DNA of 64,000 nucleotides. Source: Gigaspora rosea. Lineage: Eukaryota > Glomeromycota > Glomeromycetes > Diversisporales > Gigasporaceae. The DNA lies in NCBI GenBank assembly GCA_003550325.1, contig QKWP01000028.1, positions 436,530-500,529 of the forward strand, read 5' to 3'. This document shows, piece by piece, positions 35,125-47,570 of the stretch (the stretch's first letter is position 1; each line of letters begins with the position of its first letter). The notes beneath the pieces were generated by a model. It saw only the letters and a program-made list of their open reading frames with translations. It did no database searches and was not told the DNA's origin. Position numbers and translations under genes: made by a program.

Positions 35125-38008
35125 ATAGCGATACTGAATATACTTATGATGACGAAATCCATGTAATTGAAGATGAAAATACTCAAGAACTTGCAGATGA
35201 ACCGGCTCGAAAAAAATTAAAGTAAACATCCCCAAGTCAGACAGCCCTCAAGGCAAGAAGAGCTATGTTTGGCTTTACTTTAGAACCGAAGAGGGTCGTG
35301 ATCTTTGCAAGATAATTAAATTCAACAAGGGTAAAGAAGTTGAATGTGAAAAAGATTATAAACATGATGGTTCAACAGGAAACATGAAAAATCATCTCTT
35401 AGTAGATCATGGAATCTTACTACCAAATGCTACATCTCAAGTAAAGCCAGGTGAAAAATATCAAATATGTATCAATGAAATAGTTAAAAAAGCACCTTCA
35501 CATCGTGTACCCAAACAAGCAGAATTGAAAAGAGTTACTACTGAATGGCTAGTTACTGATTCTTTACCATTTAGTGTTGTCCGTGGAAAAGAATATAGAA
35601 AAATGATAAATCGTATTGATCCAGCATTTATACCATCTAGTTATAAAAGCATTAAAATTGATCTTTTTTCTGCTTATCAAAAAGAAGTGTTGGAGCTTAA
35701 GGAATTAATTTCTACTACTTGTGAAACTGCTTCTATTACAACAGATTTATGGACGTCCCGTAATAATGATGGATATATTGGTACAACACTTCATTGGTTA
35801 ACTTCAGACTTTGAGGTACGTGATATGGTACTGGCCATTGAACGTTTCGACCATCCACATACAGGTGAATGGATAAAAGACTATTTATATGATAAAATAA
35901 AAGAATATGAATTATCTAAAAAAGTTTTTTGTACAGTAACAGATAATGGTACAAACATGAAAAAGGCTCTTAGATTTCTGGGTGATGTAGATCATCTCTC
36001 CTGTTCTGCTCATACTCTTCAACTCACAGTAAATAAAGCTTTAAAAACAATTGAACCATATACTGAAAAAATTGCAGGCTTATTTTATTTTTCTGATCTC
36101 CAAAACAATGTCAATGCCTTGATCAAGCACAAATAAAATGTTGTAAGACTAGTATAGAGCCTATTCGATTATTCAATTCTGAAGATTTATCAAAAATTTT
36201 ACCTGAGGTCGAAATGGAAGATGACAATTTAGAAATATCTGATGAAAAGGAATTAAAAATTTTATGTACTATCACTGATTCAAAAACTCAGTGGAACTCC
36301 ACTTACCATTCATAGAAACGGCTCCTAGCTTTGCATAAAGCAATTATATGGCTTTCGGCAACATTACATATGAAAGATGAGGATGGTGCTAAAGAAGATT
36401 CTCGTAAATTAAACCATCTTGTACTTGAGGAAAGTAAATAGAAATTATTAGAAGAAATAGTAAAAACGTTTAAGCTATTTGATGAATTAACAACTTACTT
36501 TAGTAGAATTAAATATGCCACTCTTTCAGTTGTTAACACAAGTATCGAAGCATTAAAGCTAGAGTATTATGATGGTACTATGCTAGATGAAATTGAAGAA
36601 AATATTAGTGATAATGGTATCCCTTAGATTGTAACACAGGCAAATTTGCCTGCGTATTTTAAAATTTTTAATAAAATTTTAAATATTGATTTTAGCCATA
36701 TCTTTTCTAAGTAAAAAATATTCTTTAAGTTTTGTTTTAGTAACTTTGTTATAAAATTTTTTTAAAATCATTAGAAAACTTTAATATAATAAATGTTTAA
36801 AGTTCTTGTATTGGCATTTTTACTATTAAAATTTTTCTTTAGATTTTTTCAAATTTTATATGTTCCCGTCTATAAAAAAATCTTTACTTCTAATACAAGT
36901 CTTAATTTTTACAAGTAAATCATTAAAGTTGCAATAATGAAAGTTGTCATCCTTTATATAAACTACAATATTGTCTTAAGAACTATAGTTCTAAAACTAA
37001 AACTAAATAAGATCGCAGAAAAATTGTAATAAAATTTTTTAAAAAAATTTTTTCTTAAAATTATCTATTTTCAGCTTATATGTAACTATAATTTATTTTC
37101 TTATAATATAAAAACTAATTTTGCAAAAAAGTAATCCTTATTTTCAAATATAATTGTACAAAGTTTTATTTAATTATTTTAGTATTTTAAAAAGTAAATC
37201 AGAGCTAAAAAAGTGCAAAAACGCAGGCAAATTTGACTGTGCTCTACTACAATCTAAGGGATATATAAAAATAAAATATAAATTTATTAAAAATTTATTC
37301 TAATTTATTTTTTTTGTAAATTTTAGATGAAATAGATGAAAACTTATCTTGTGATGACAACGAGATTGATGAAATCTCTGAAAATGATATACTACAACAA
37401 TCGATTACCCAGAAGTCACCCTCAAATCAACAAATAATCTCAAATCTCAAAAAAGTACTCTACAATTTTCTTTGCCATTATTGGGATAATCCAGAAGATA
37501 TTGGGCTAATTGCAATCTTATTAGATCCATGATTGAAAGCAATGAGTGCATGGTCTAATATAACATGAAATAATACAATTGAGAAGTTACGTACTGAATT
37601 TGAAACCTAGCAGAGTATAGCCATTGCTGATGAATCAGCCAAACATACTGAACCAGCATGTTTATCATCAACTCCTTTGTTTATGGAAAGAATTTTTAAC
37701 CAAATTCAAGATCAAATTAATCATAAAATTGAAATTGACAATTATTTAAATATGTCAATTACACCAATTCAACCTCAAAACATTGATATCTATCAATGGT
37801 GGTATACTAAACAGCAATCTTTTCCTATTTAAGTAGAATAGCACGTAAGTACTTGTCTGTTCCCGCTACCTCTGTTCCAAGTGAATGTCTTTTTTCTGAT
37901 GCAGGTAATCAGATTACCCCTAAAAGAACTCGCTTGGCACCTGAAATAGTTAGTAAACTATTATTTGTTAAACGAAATAGTATTTGTTGCAAAAAAATTT
38001 GGAGTTAA
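35125..38008 (+). pseudogene. hAT transposase, broken (BED finger, RNase-H fold, dimerisation domain)
   Basis: Order of parts: an acidic N-terminus (35125-35220); a BED-type finger with CKII...C and H-x4-H (SYVWLYFRTEEGRDLCKII to NMKNHLLVDH, 35270-35410); the catalytic core in the 250-codon frame 35384-36136 (TTDLWTSRNNDGYIG, TVTDNGTNMKKAL, LSCSAHTLQL); an acidic region; and the hAT C-terminal dimerisation motif [19 protein letters not shown] near 37845. Damage: frame changes near 35220, 36131 and 37830, and stops at 36313, 36439, 37530, 37566 and 37608. An intron 36617-37326 (GTATAT...TTTTAG) hosts a MITE. It cannot make full transposase. Confidence 0.9.
36620..37261. mobile_element. TA-flanked MITE (642 bp) in the transposase intron
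   Basis: TIRs TCCCTTAGATTGTA...TACAATCTAAGGGA, with TA at 36618-36619 and 37262-37263. Inner repeats CAGGCAAATTTG mirror at 36638 and 37222. Removing it gives a short intron starting GTATATAAAA and ending TTTTAG, which joins ISDN to DEID in frame. Confidence 0.9.
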
Positions 38009-38410
38009 CAAATGTTATAAATAAAAAATATTTAAAAAAATTAAAGATTACAATTTAATAAATAAATTGGGCTACTTAACTACACATAAAGACCATTATT
38101 CAATAAGTTTTCTTCACTTTGTCAAATTCATGCAATCTAAATTAACAAACAACCAAATCTTTTTTTTATGGATTCAAAATGATCTTTTTGAATCCTCCAT
38201 TAAGTTAATTGAAGTTGTTATAATTTGCTTCTTTGTCCTTTATATATCACCTTTTAGTCATCCATTAAACTCTGCAACTCAGACATGATTGTAAAAAACT
38301 TTTATCTGATTGCAAAAAATCGTTTTAAAAGCAAATTCTATATAGTTACTAATAAATTAATCACTTAAAAGCAAATATTTTTACTATATGCTACTACAGT
38401 ACTAGCACTA

Positions 38411-38533
38411 GTTATATGTTAAGAACAGTTAATAAAAAAAACTTTAAGTAGTAGATCATTTTTAATTAGATAATCTGATTAAAAACGATCTACTACTTAA
38501 AGTTTTTTTTATTAACTGTTTTTAATATATAAC
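38411..38533. repeat. Near-perfect foldback element (123 bp)
   Basis: Arms of about 58 bp (GTTATATGTTAAGAACAGTT and complement) with a tiny loop and TA on both sides. It lies near the right end of the 6.3-kb hAT transposon. Confidence 0.8.
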
Positions 38534-39062
38534 TAAATATCTGACCCAGGACCCGTCGACCAACCTGGGTCAAACGGGTAACCTGTGCACTCAGGTGGAC
38601 CCGTCGATCAACCCGGGTGACCTGCGGGTTCACCCATCGGGTGACCTGGGTTGCATTTTTTTGAACGGGTTATATCACTATATATTAGTAAGTAATATTG
38701 ATCAGAATTATGTTTGTTTTTTCTGTGAACCCGACTTTCATTCTGGTTATATAAAGTTAACACTAACATCCCTATAAAAAAATGTTTGTTCGAAATTATT
38801 CAGAAAGGAGTCAGTTTTCCGAAAAAGTGTTTATTTTTCTGCTGTTTTTATTATGATATTTGTATGAGATGTAAAAATAGAAAATCTTTTATTAAAAATT
38901 ATCACATAAAAAATGCATAAAATGTATAAAAAATTTATAAATAAATTATATCTTTTAAAATGTTTGGAATAGGGTTGATTTTCTGAACAAAAAAATCATA
39001 TAATTTCAGAATTTTCTAAACAATTCCATAAGAATTTTTTATGTGGCTATACTACTTATCAT

Positions 39063-41941
39063 CAGTGTTTAAATTCAAATCTAAGTCATGTTCTCAAAAG
39101 AACATAATTTAAATTTTTATTGTTCTCAAAAACTTTTTAGTGTTTGTTATATATTAAATATTGTTATACTTAAACACCTCTAAATCGGTTTAGTGAAACT
39201 GGGGCTTAAAATAATTGAAAGCCTCATGGACTTAGTAGATTACACATGAGCGTGTATAGAGGTTTTTATGTAATTTGTTTTTATAAAAGAGGCAAACGAC
39301 TAAATGTATATAAGGATACAGATAGTCGTATTAGTTTATCTTTAAACTATAACTACTTTTACTAACACTTATTGTTACAAATTAAAAATTTGTGACAGTG
39401 AAAATCTGACGCTTCCTAATTTAGTTAGAAATTCCTTTTCTATATTTAGTATTTTATTGTCATAGTAGATAGTTAATTTCCCCGTTTGAACCTGTATTGA
39501 CCGGTAAACCAGCATGTGATTTTACTTCTTTTAATTAAATTAACTCACCACGTTAAAGTGATAGCACGTACACATGGTAAGAGGCACGGGTTACAAAACT
39601 TCTTGATAACACGATAATGTGTTAGGCTTAGATGCCTTAGCACATAGCGTGTAAAACAGCACTATATAGTGTCGAATAACACCTTAATGTATATATAATT
39701 GAGCAAATTCAATTTTAATAAAAATATAGTTTTCTTTCTCATTTTCCCTAATAATAAAGGAAGTAAGCTAGTGTAAAGCTGGATAGACCTTTATCTTAAG
39801 ACTTTTGTTAAATAAAACTATCAAAATACTTTGTTATTCTTTTCTACATTAAACCTTGTTCACGTGACCGTCATCTACGTTTACCATTAACTTCATATTA
39901 TTTCTTAGTTTAAAAACTACATACTACCTCTATTTTCGATTCTTTTCTTCATAACTATTAGAGTTAAATCATTTAAACTTTTACACTCTTCTAATTTAAT
40001 AGTTACACTATGTAATGTGAGTAATCATGTGATCAATCATTAAATCACTTAACTGATTATACACGTGTATGAAGACACAAGTATTGGATTTGTTAATTAG
40101 TGTATGAAGATACTAATAGTTTATTTATTTAATTGAGTTGTAATAAACTATTGGTATTCTGGTAGGAATATCAGTGATATTTATACATGTTAGATAATAT
40201 ATAAAAATAATAATCATATCTATCAGTTATAATATATCGATTCTATCAATTAGTTATGCTTGATATAATATATCCAATAGATATTATAGATTTAATAGTT
40301 ATAAAATAAATAATATAAATAATATAAAGAATAGATTTATTAGATCTATTAGATATTTTAGATTCTTTAGAATCTTTAGATTTGTATTATGCTATATAAT
40401 TACGTGTATGATGGTCATTGACCACCATGTGACCTATAGTAATATTGGTATATTGAACATTAATTTTTAAAGAATGTTCATATTTTATACTTACAATTTA
40501 CATACTAAGTTTATGTTTATCTATTAATAATTTTTTAAACTTTGCATATAATTCTTCATATTTTTTTAATATAATACAATGCATTATACAATTTAATTTT
40601 GTTAAAACTTCTAGTGCTTTTCATATTTGCTCATAATAACCAAGCTTTTCTGTAATGTTTTACTGATACTACTATTGGTTAATGGAATCCAATTATTTTG
40701 TTATTTAAGGGTAGGGTATCTTGTATCATGTTACACATATATAATTTTATGCAGATCATGGCACATAGGCCTTTTATAAATTACACCAACCTGTGATATA
40801 TATAAATATTTAGCCAATAGTCTCTAATATTATTAAAAAAAATCTTTTTTTGATCATTCAAAGGTTTGCGTACTTGACAGTAAGTTGTTTTTTATTAGCA
40901 GGCTGTTTAAAAAGAAGTTGTTTAGAAGTAAAGTGAAATTAACTTTGCTTATCTGGCCTTAAAAATGCGCATCTCAAGCAAACTTTTTTAAAAAAAAATA
41001 AATATTTTCTTTAAATTTTACAAATAACAACTTCGATAGCTTGTTTACAATTAATTATATTGCAAAAAGCCATGGCATTTATGAATTTTTGGAAGGTTAC
41101 TAGTGACTCTTCGTGAAAAATATAGTTAATATTGTAGCTGTATTAAAACATGGTAGATAGTCTATTGTCTAAAAAATTTGATTGTAATGCTTGTAATAAT
41201 TTTGCAAACCATTTTATTAATATAATTATTTAGTATTATATTAATTAAAATAAAAAAATAGTTATAACTTCAAAGATATTTAGTTTTTGTATGTACATAT
41301 CATAGTAAATATAAATTATTTTGATTGGACAAAATCTATTTTTAGTTTTGTACATCAATAATCTACAACTTGCAGTTATGCTATTATTTTGCTATATCGT
41401 AGATCACATAAGATAACCTACCCTTAACTATTTAAACTTTATATTAACAAATACTTTGTGTCTTTTTTAGTTGCTTAGTATTGGCATATTATTATCTATA
41501 TATGAGTCTACACAATAACAATATGTTCTATATAAAAAACACACTGCATAGTTCTGTAGTTAATGAATATTTTATTTTAAAAATTTAAAGGCTATTTCCT
41601 TAAATATTTATCTGTTATCCATATTGTACAACTTTAAATGTATATACTATATAGTTCATATATATATGTATATATATATGTGTATATATATGTACTTACA
41701 TATATATATTTATGCAGAATTTGTTATAATCAAATCACATTATTAAATTGATGAATATTTTATATAATTTATTGTTCTCATAAGTAAATCTAGAACATAA
41801 AAATTTTATAAATGTTCTCTTTGAGAACATTTCAAAAAAATAAAATATTCACAAATAATAGAACCATTTCTAAATATCAATGTTCTTAAAAAAACTCAAA
41901 TGTTTATTGAGAATTATGAGAACATTGAATTTTAAATACTG
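39063..41941. mobile_element. Non-autonomous hAT element (2.9 kb), CAGTGTTTAAATTC family
   Basis: Ends are CAGTGTTTAAATTCAAAT and GAATTTTAAATACTG. Flanks are CTTATCAT (39055-39062) and CTTATTAT (41942-41949), an 8-bp TSD with one mismatch. TGTTCTC/GAGAACA motifs repeat near both ends, as in 9537-9990. The enlarged middle contains a TTAA-flanked element (40709-41423). It also has a promoter-like stretch (TATATAAGG near 39308) that may be a solo-LTR fossil. Confidence 0.75.
40709..41423. mobile_element. TTAA-flanked MITE (715 bp)
   Basis: Ends are GGGTAGGGTATCTTGT and AAGATAACCTACCC, with TTAA on both sides (40705-40708 and 41424-41427). The same family as 62676-63050. The TTAA target suggests the piggyBac group. 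Confidence 0.8.
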
Positions 41942-41949
41942 CTTATTAT

Positions 41950-43505
41950 TTTATTGCTTTATTATAAGTGTAAATTTTGAAAAAGTAAATTTTGTTATGA
42001 AAGAGGAGAAAACTACTATATATTACCTTTAAATAATAATGTTGAACCTATATACAAAATTGGTCAGATTAATTTTGAAAGCTAGTTTAATTAGTTGTCT
42101 TTGTAGGTGCTTAATTTTTTATGTCAGGAGTTATGTATCTCTACAGGATTTGATTAATAGAATATCCAGTAAGTACAAAAAAGGAATGTTTCTGTCAGTG
42201 AGTTATTTATGATTTTTGGATATACAATAGGAGCAGTGAATCCCACCAGGGGTCTAAACATTTTTGCAGCAATGTGATATGGTGCATGAGAATTAACCAA
42301 TTGGTATGCTTCTTTACTTGGTGCATAGCATAAATTATAAAAAATAATCTTGCTTCTCTAGTTTATTTCCAATTGGCTTAATTATACCAATAAAGAATTT
42401 TAAAATTATGAATTGTCCAATGTTTAAAATTTGGTTATGTGATTTGATTGGATTTTTAAGTGCAGTTAAACATTAAATATATTTATTTTGATCTATTAAA
42501 GAACATTTATTTTTCCATTGACGAATAAATGTTTCTAATATTCTATCAAAGATTTTACAAGCTAGACAATTGTATTATTCCATATTAAGAAATTAATAAT
42601 GAAACGACAACTTATTTGTTATTTTTTCTTTTTATAAGAATTAATATAATCAATATGACATATCTAATACACCATGTATAATAAAATTTGAATACTTCTA
42701 AGTCTAAATTTTTATTAAATTTCGTATAATTCCTTTGTTGATTAATACATGTGCAAAGGTGTGTAAGATCAAATAATTTCTGATACTTGAACTTCCAGTA
42801 GTATAATAGAGTTAATACTGTAATTTAATTGAATTAAGATTGACCGAAGTTATTCTGAAATAACGCAAAACAATTGCATGTTACTGTGTAAACTTTTTGG
42901 TATTACCATTTTGTGCGTAACATGAAATGTAGTTTCCTTTAACTTTTTAGTTTAAAAAAATATTCTTTTAGTAAGGTAATAGTTTTCGTTTGTTCATTTT
43001 TTGAATTTCATTGTCACTTGTCATTTAAAGCAAGAGCGTTTTCAAATGTTGATCATTATGCATTCCACAATATTCTTTATGATCAGAAATCTTTATTGGA
43101 CATTTTCGAACATTCATATGATTGTTATATCATTAGTCAGGAAATTACAGATTTAATGCGGCATTACTTTTTTTACATGCTACACGTGATCATACTGGTC
43201 CTGCATGGTATCACATGTTGCGCAGCTATCTTTTTTTGACAAGAGCAGCATACATCGGGTGCTATTGATATTTGATTAAAATTAGAAAGAAAAGCATTAG
43301 CTGGTGGTTTTTTACCTGTATCAAGCAAGCTGGCTATTAATCAGGATTTTTAGTAGGAGAATACGAAGTTAGCAAGGGTTATTACCAGGCCGTAGCACAA
43401 AGGATTAGCATTACTATCCCAGTGGCACTGACAGATCTTCACTGATTTGCAATCTAGAACATTTTCACTAAAAAATCTTTGAACTTGTATAAATTAAGGT
43501 TAGGG
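41950..43505. other. Spacer, no gene supported
   Basis: AT-rich. The 73-codon open frame at 43018-43239 (SFKARAFSNVDHYAFHNILY) has no domain I recognise. The stretch 42895-43010 resembles 7135-7250. Confidence 0.4.
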
Positions 43506-43740
43506 TCTATGCAGGACCCCGAACAATCTATATGAGGTCATAGTTGAAAAATAGCTAATGGAGGGCCATTTTTTAAAAAAGGTTATATTTGAAAAGTAGG
43601 TATTGGAGAAAAAGGTTATATTTGAAATGGGTAATGAGTAAAATGAGTATATTTGAAAGAATAGTAATAGGTAATTTTTATAAATGTTATATTTGAAATA
43701 TGCTAATGAAAAATTGGGCTATAATAATAACTCAGCAGGT

Positions 43741-43986
43741 AAAAAGGAGAGAGGGGTAAAAGGGAGAGAGGGATAAAAGGGAGAGAGGGGTAAAAGGAAG
43801 AGTGGGGTAAAAAGGAGAGAGTGATAAAAGGGAGAAATGGGTAAAAGGGAGAGAAAGGTAAAAGGGAGAGAGGGGTAAAAGGGAGAGAGGGGTAAAAGGG
43901 AGAGAGGGGTAAAAGGGAGAGAGGGGTAAAAGGGAGAGAGGGGTAAAAGGGAGAGAGGGGTAAAAGGGAGAGAGGGGTAAAAGGGA
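43741..43986. repeat. 16-bp purine-rich tandem array
   Basis: About fifteen units of GGGTAAAAGGGAGAGA, increasingly perfect toward the gap at 43987, which suggests the gap is unresolved array. Confidence 0.95.
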
Positions 43987-44279
43987 NNNNNNNNNNNNNN
44001 NNNNNNNNNNNNNNNNNNNNNNNNNNNNNNNNNNNNNNNNNNNNNNNNNNNNNNNNNNNNNNNNNNNNNNNNNNNNNNNNNNNNNNNNNNNNNNNNNNNN
44101 NNNNNNNNNNNNNNNNNNNNNNNNNNNNNNNNNNNNNNNNNNNNNNNNNNNNNNNNNNNNNNNNNNNNNNNNNNNNNNNNNNNNNNNNNNNNNNNNNNNN
44201 NNNNNNNNNNNNNNNNNNNNNNNNNNNNNNNNNNNNNNNNNNNNNNNNNNNNNNNNNNNNNNNNNNNNNNNNNNNNNNN
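43987..44279. other. Assembly gap (N run)
   Basis: Undetermined bases only. Confidence 0.99.
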
Positions 44280-44492
44280 TTTTTTTTTTTTTTTTTAGAG
44301 AACGATCTGTTTTTTTATTTTTTTTATTTTTTTAGAGAACGTTGTATTTCAAAAAAAGGTAAAATTGAGTAAAAGTTTTATCTAATGTTTGAAATATAGC
44401 TTATATTACCAAAACAAAACTGCTAACCAAAAAAAATTTTACTATGATGCTCAAATATAACCTCACATAGATTGTTCGGGGTCCTGTCTATG

Positions 44493-46152
44493 CTAAACTT
44501 AGAGTTAGAAGGTTCTTTTAGTAAAATTGGTCAAGAAAATTTTTTGTTAGAGCGCAGAAAGTGGTTTCTTATACAAATTTTCATGATATGAGCGATTTTT
44601 GAAAAAGTGAACGTTTTGTTTTGATCTTCCTGCTTGTATTACATTACATTAAAACATGACTCGTTATTATGTAAATCGAATGTTCTAGATTGCAGATCAG
44701 TGAAAAAATCTGTCGGTGCTACTGGGTTAGTTGGAACTGCATTTACTGCAAAAAATGGCTTGTTTCACTGGAGCGTGGAATTGGGTCTAAAACCTGGGAC
44801 ATGTTCTCAGAATGCTTCTAAAACAGCCGATATAAATCATACTCACCACAATACAATTATTTGTTAGCATTGTTGCAAACAGGCTTCGAAATTCTTTTTG
44901 CCGATAAGTTGTTGCAATTTGGTTTCTATCCAGTCAGTCTCCCTATAAGAAAAGTGGTTTGGAGTATAGTATGGGAAATCAGTGTATATGCATGGAATGG
45001 TACAGACCGTATGGCACATATAGGCATGTTTTATAGAATGGCACGATTAAAAATAACACAGATACTACAGTAATAGTTATACTACATCACACGGAATGGC
45101 ACGCATTCAGTGGCACGCATATGCACCTTGTACGTGATAGCACGTCAAATTATACGGAATAGCACGTGTAAAAATGACACGTGCTAGCTCATTTCACAAA
45201 GTACTGCAATATCTCAAAACTCCAAGTAAAAGATTCCTTGCAAGATTTTACACATTTGCAGTTGCTTTAGCTTCTAGATATGTACATACTTCAACTATTA
45301 TCTGGTTCTCTTCTAATAAAATGTCTATTGGAAAGTGGACCATAAATTTATATTTACTTATCCGTTCCACTTACGTGCCATCACACGTGTCAATTGGCTT
45401 AGTAAAATGCTACAAAAAGCACGTTAAATTGGCACGTATATATGGATCAACATGGTCTGCTAATTCCTGTGCCTACTCGAACTATGCATGTGCAAACCCG
45501 ACCCATAGCACATGCCACTTGACCACGTGCCTATATACTGTTTTTTCGTGCGATCCTGGACCACTTTTCTTATAGGGTCTCCAAGTGTATCATTATTGTC
45601 AATCTGCTAACCTTTTGTCAACTCGAATGTAGAAAAATAGAAGTTTAGAGCTGAGACTATAGTGGTATTAGCGTTTATTATATGTAAAACTTCATTCACA
45701 AAATTTTAATTAATGACAAAGTTTGACTCAACTTTTTGTTAACGAATGTTTTTGGCTTCTTTTTTTTTCTTTCTTTTAGAATTTTTGTCTTTTTTTTATT
45801 TTTTTCTTTTTTAGAACATATTCAGATCTAAGATAGAAAAAATTCAGAATAGTCAAATTTTATGCTCTCTGGTTGGGCAATTCCTTTTTAGAAGTCTATA
45901 TTACTCGTAAATAAGAGCATAACATACATGCGAAATATATAAAGGATTTAATTACTCATTAAAAATAAAAACAGGAAGGTAAGCATGATGAGACAGTAAA
46001 TAGAAAGATTAGATAAATAAATTAATAAACATATTTTCTTAAATTGAAGTAAAGCATGATTATTGTATTATATTGTATAGAATTCATAATATAAATACGC
46101 ATTTTAATTTGTAGTACAAATAAAATAACTAATATATTAGAAAAATTATAGA
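44493..46152. other. Unassigned stretch with GGCACG motifs
   Basis: Open frames at 44634-44867, 44861-45073 and 45174-45575 show no recognisable domain. Between 45050 and 45450 the motif GGCACG/CGTGCC recurs about ten times in both orientations, for example GGAATGGCACGCATT. This looks like a decayed repeat rather than a gene. 45720-45910 is T-rich with a TTTTTAGAAGT tail, like the right half of 15587-15889. Confidence 0.35.
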
Positions 46153-46154
46153 TA

Positions 46155-47570
46155 GTGACCCATCGCCATGGCGACCCTATATGATTGACCAATCATTTTT
46201 TAGATTGGCGATCATATAGATGATCTGTTTTTTTTTGTTTTTTTTTTTGTTTTTTTTTCTTTTTAATGTGATATTTTTTTTAGTTATTTCGAATCTTCGT
46301 TGGAGTCGTAGCTGGAGTCGTCGCTAGAGTCGTCACTGGAGTCTTTGTTGGAGCCACACTGGAGTAGAGGTTGGAACTGGTTTTAATAATTCAGGTTTAT
46401 CATATGAATTTTGTGATATTTTAGAATTTAATCCAATTAAATTTTAATAAATTCTAAAATATCACAAAATTCACGTGATAAACCCAAATTATTAAAACTG
46501 GTTCCAACCTCTACACTGGAGCTTTTGTTGGTGCTGTCGTTGGTGCTGTTGTAGTTGGAGCCTCATGAAGTTGCGCTTAGATTTTGGTGATTCAGTAGGT
46601 TTTTTTATTAAGTTCTTCCGCCTAGTTGTTCTTTCTTAGAGTTAATAGGTTTTTCGTTAGTTTTCGTAGGGTTCTTCCGGCAAGTTCGTCATTATTTTTC
46701 AGTAGGATTTCCTTCGTTTTTCATTGGGTCCTTTGGCAAGTTCATCATTTTTCAGTATTCACTTAGTAGGTTCTTTGTTTTTAGTAGGTTCTCTTTCCGG
46801 TAAATTTTTCGTCGTTTTTCAGGTAAGTTCTTTGTTGAATTTTCCAGTAAACTTTGACGCCAATTAATTCGTCATTTTTCGGTGGGTTCGTCAGTAGGTT
46901 CTTCATGGTCTTTTGTGTGTTCTATTGTTTGTCATTTTCAGTAGTTCTTCCAAGGATTCTTCGTTTTCGATTTCGTTTCTTTCACTCTTGATGGGCCGTT
47001 TCTTTCGCTGTCCATTGTCGCAGTGGATGGGTGGGTGGAAGTGGCTTTGTTACTTCGTTACGTAACGACGCTCGTTTAAATTTTTTTTTTTAGTAACTTA
47101 TTATTCGCAATTTTTTTTTTAAATACTATAATATAAAAAATAGGTGGCTTCATTACACAATGAGTTGTAAAATTTTTTTTTCGCGAACATTCACGAATTT
47201 TTTTTTCTTTTTTTTTTACGATGCGATGTAAATTTTTTTTGGTTTTTTTTTGTATTACTATAATTCGCAATAAAATAATAAATGGGCAGCTTCATTACGC
47301 AACGAGTTCGTTAAAAAATTTTTTTTCTTTCTTCCACGAACGTCCGTGAAGTTTTTTTCTTTTTTTTAAATAAAAACCCGGTGGCTTCATTACGCAACAA
47401 GTTTGTAAAAATTTTTTTTTTCTCTTTTTTGCGAACGTTCTCAAAGTTTTTTTCTTTTTTTTTAAATAATATCTGTATAAAACTTAAAAAAAAATTTGTT
47501 AGTAAAAAAAAGCTGACCACGTGATCGCTTTTGATTGGCCGATCACAGGGTCGCCATGGTGATGGGTCAC
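46155..47570. mobile_element. TA-flanked TIR element (1.4 kb)
   Basis: Ends are GTGACCCATCGCCATGGCGA and the complement of GTGACCCATCACCATGGCGA, with TA on both sides. Inside are a GGAGTCG-type repeat (46300-46560), a foldback (46374-46514), a TTCGTCATTTTTCAGTAGG-type degenerate array (46580-46960) and ~120-bp T-rich tandem units with GTGGCTTCATTACGCAACGA (47080-47470). The two small minus-strand frames here are Lys-rich artefacts of the T-rich units. Confidence 0.85.
46374..46514. repeat. Foldback inserted in the GGAGTCG repeat
   Basis: GTAGAGGTTGGAACTGGTTT pairs with its complement at the right end; the arms are about 62 bp with two differences. Confidence 0.8.

Larger units (their letters stand above)
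32424..38680 (+). mobile_element. hAT transposon (6.3 kb) with transposase relic
   Basis: Ends are TAGTGATGTAACCCGGGTT and the complement of TAGTGATATAACCCGTTC. The perfect 8-bp TSD TATATTAG lies at 32416-32423 and 38681-38688. Both subterminal regions (32440-32560 and 38540-38665) are GC-rich arrays of GGGTCACC / ACCCGGG / GGGTCAACCCG motifs. The transposase gene lies at 35125-38008. Later insertions enlarged it: 32893-33840, 34756-35024, 36620-37261 and 38411-38533. Without them it would be about 4.3 kb, a usual size for a hAT. Confidence 0.9.
43512..44486. mobile_element. TIR element with 6-bp TSD, containing a sequence gap
   Basis: Ends are CAGGACCCCGAACAATCTAT and the complement ending GTTCGGGGTCCTG. 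The direct repeat TCTATG lies at 43506-43511 and 44487-44492. Inside are a 16-bp tandem repeat GGGTAAAAGGGAGAGA (43741-43986), a run of undetermined bases (43987-44279) and a T run. The true length is unknown. It is inserted in a dispersed repeat related to 14020-14200. Confidence 0.8.

Noticed and set aside
39150-39420. Copia-type LTR with start of an internal region
   Set aside because: TATA-like box and a TGTTA...TTACA frame are suggestive, but no second LTR, no matching direct repeat and no retroelement coding text were found. Treated only as a possible fossil.
43018-43239. 73-codon frame SFKARAFSNVDHYAFHN
   Set aside because: No domain recognised, no splice partners, no repeat support; not enough to call a gene.
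47076-47520. Lys-rich minus-strand frames
   Set aside because: Produced by T-runs in the tandem units of the 46155-47570 element.
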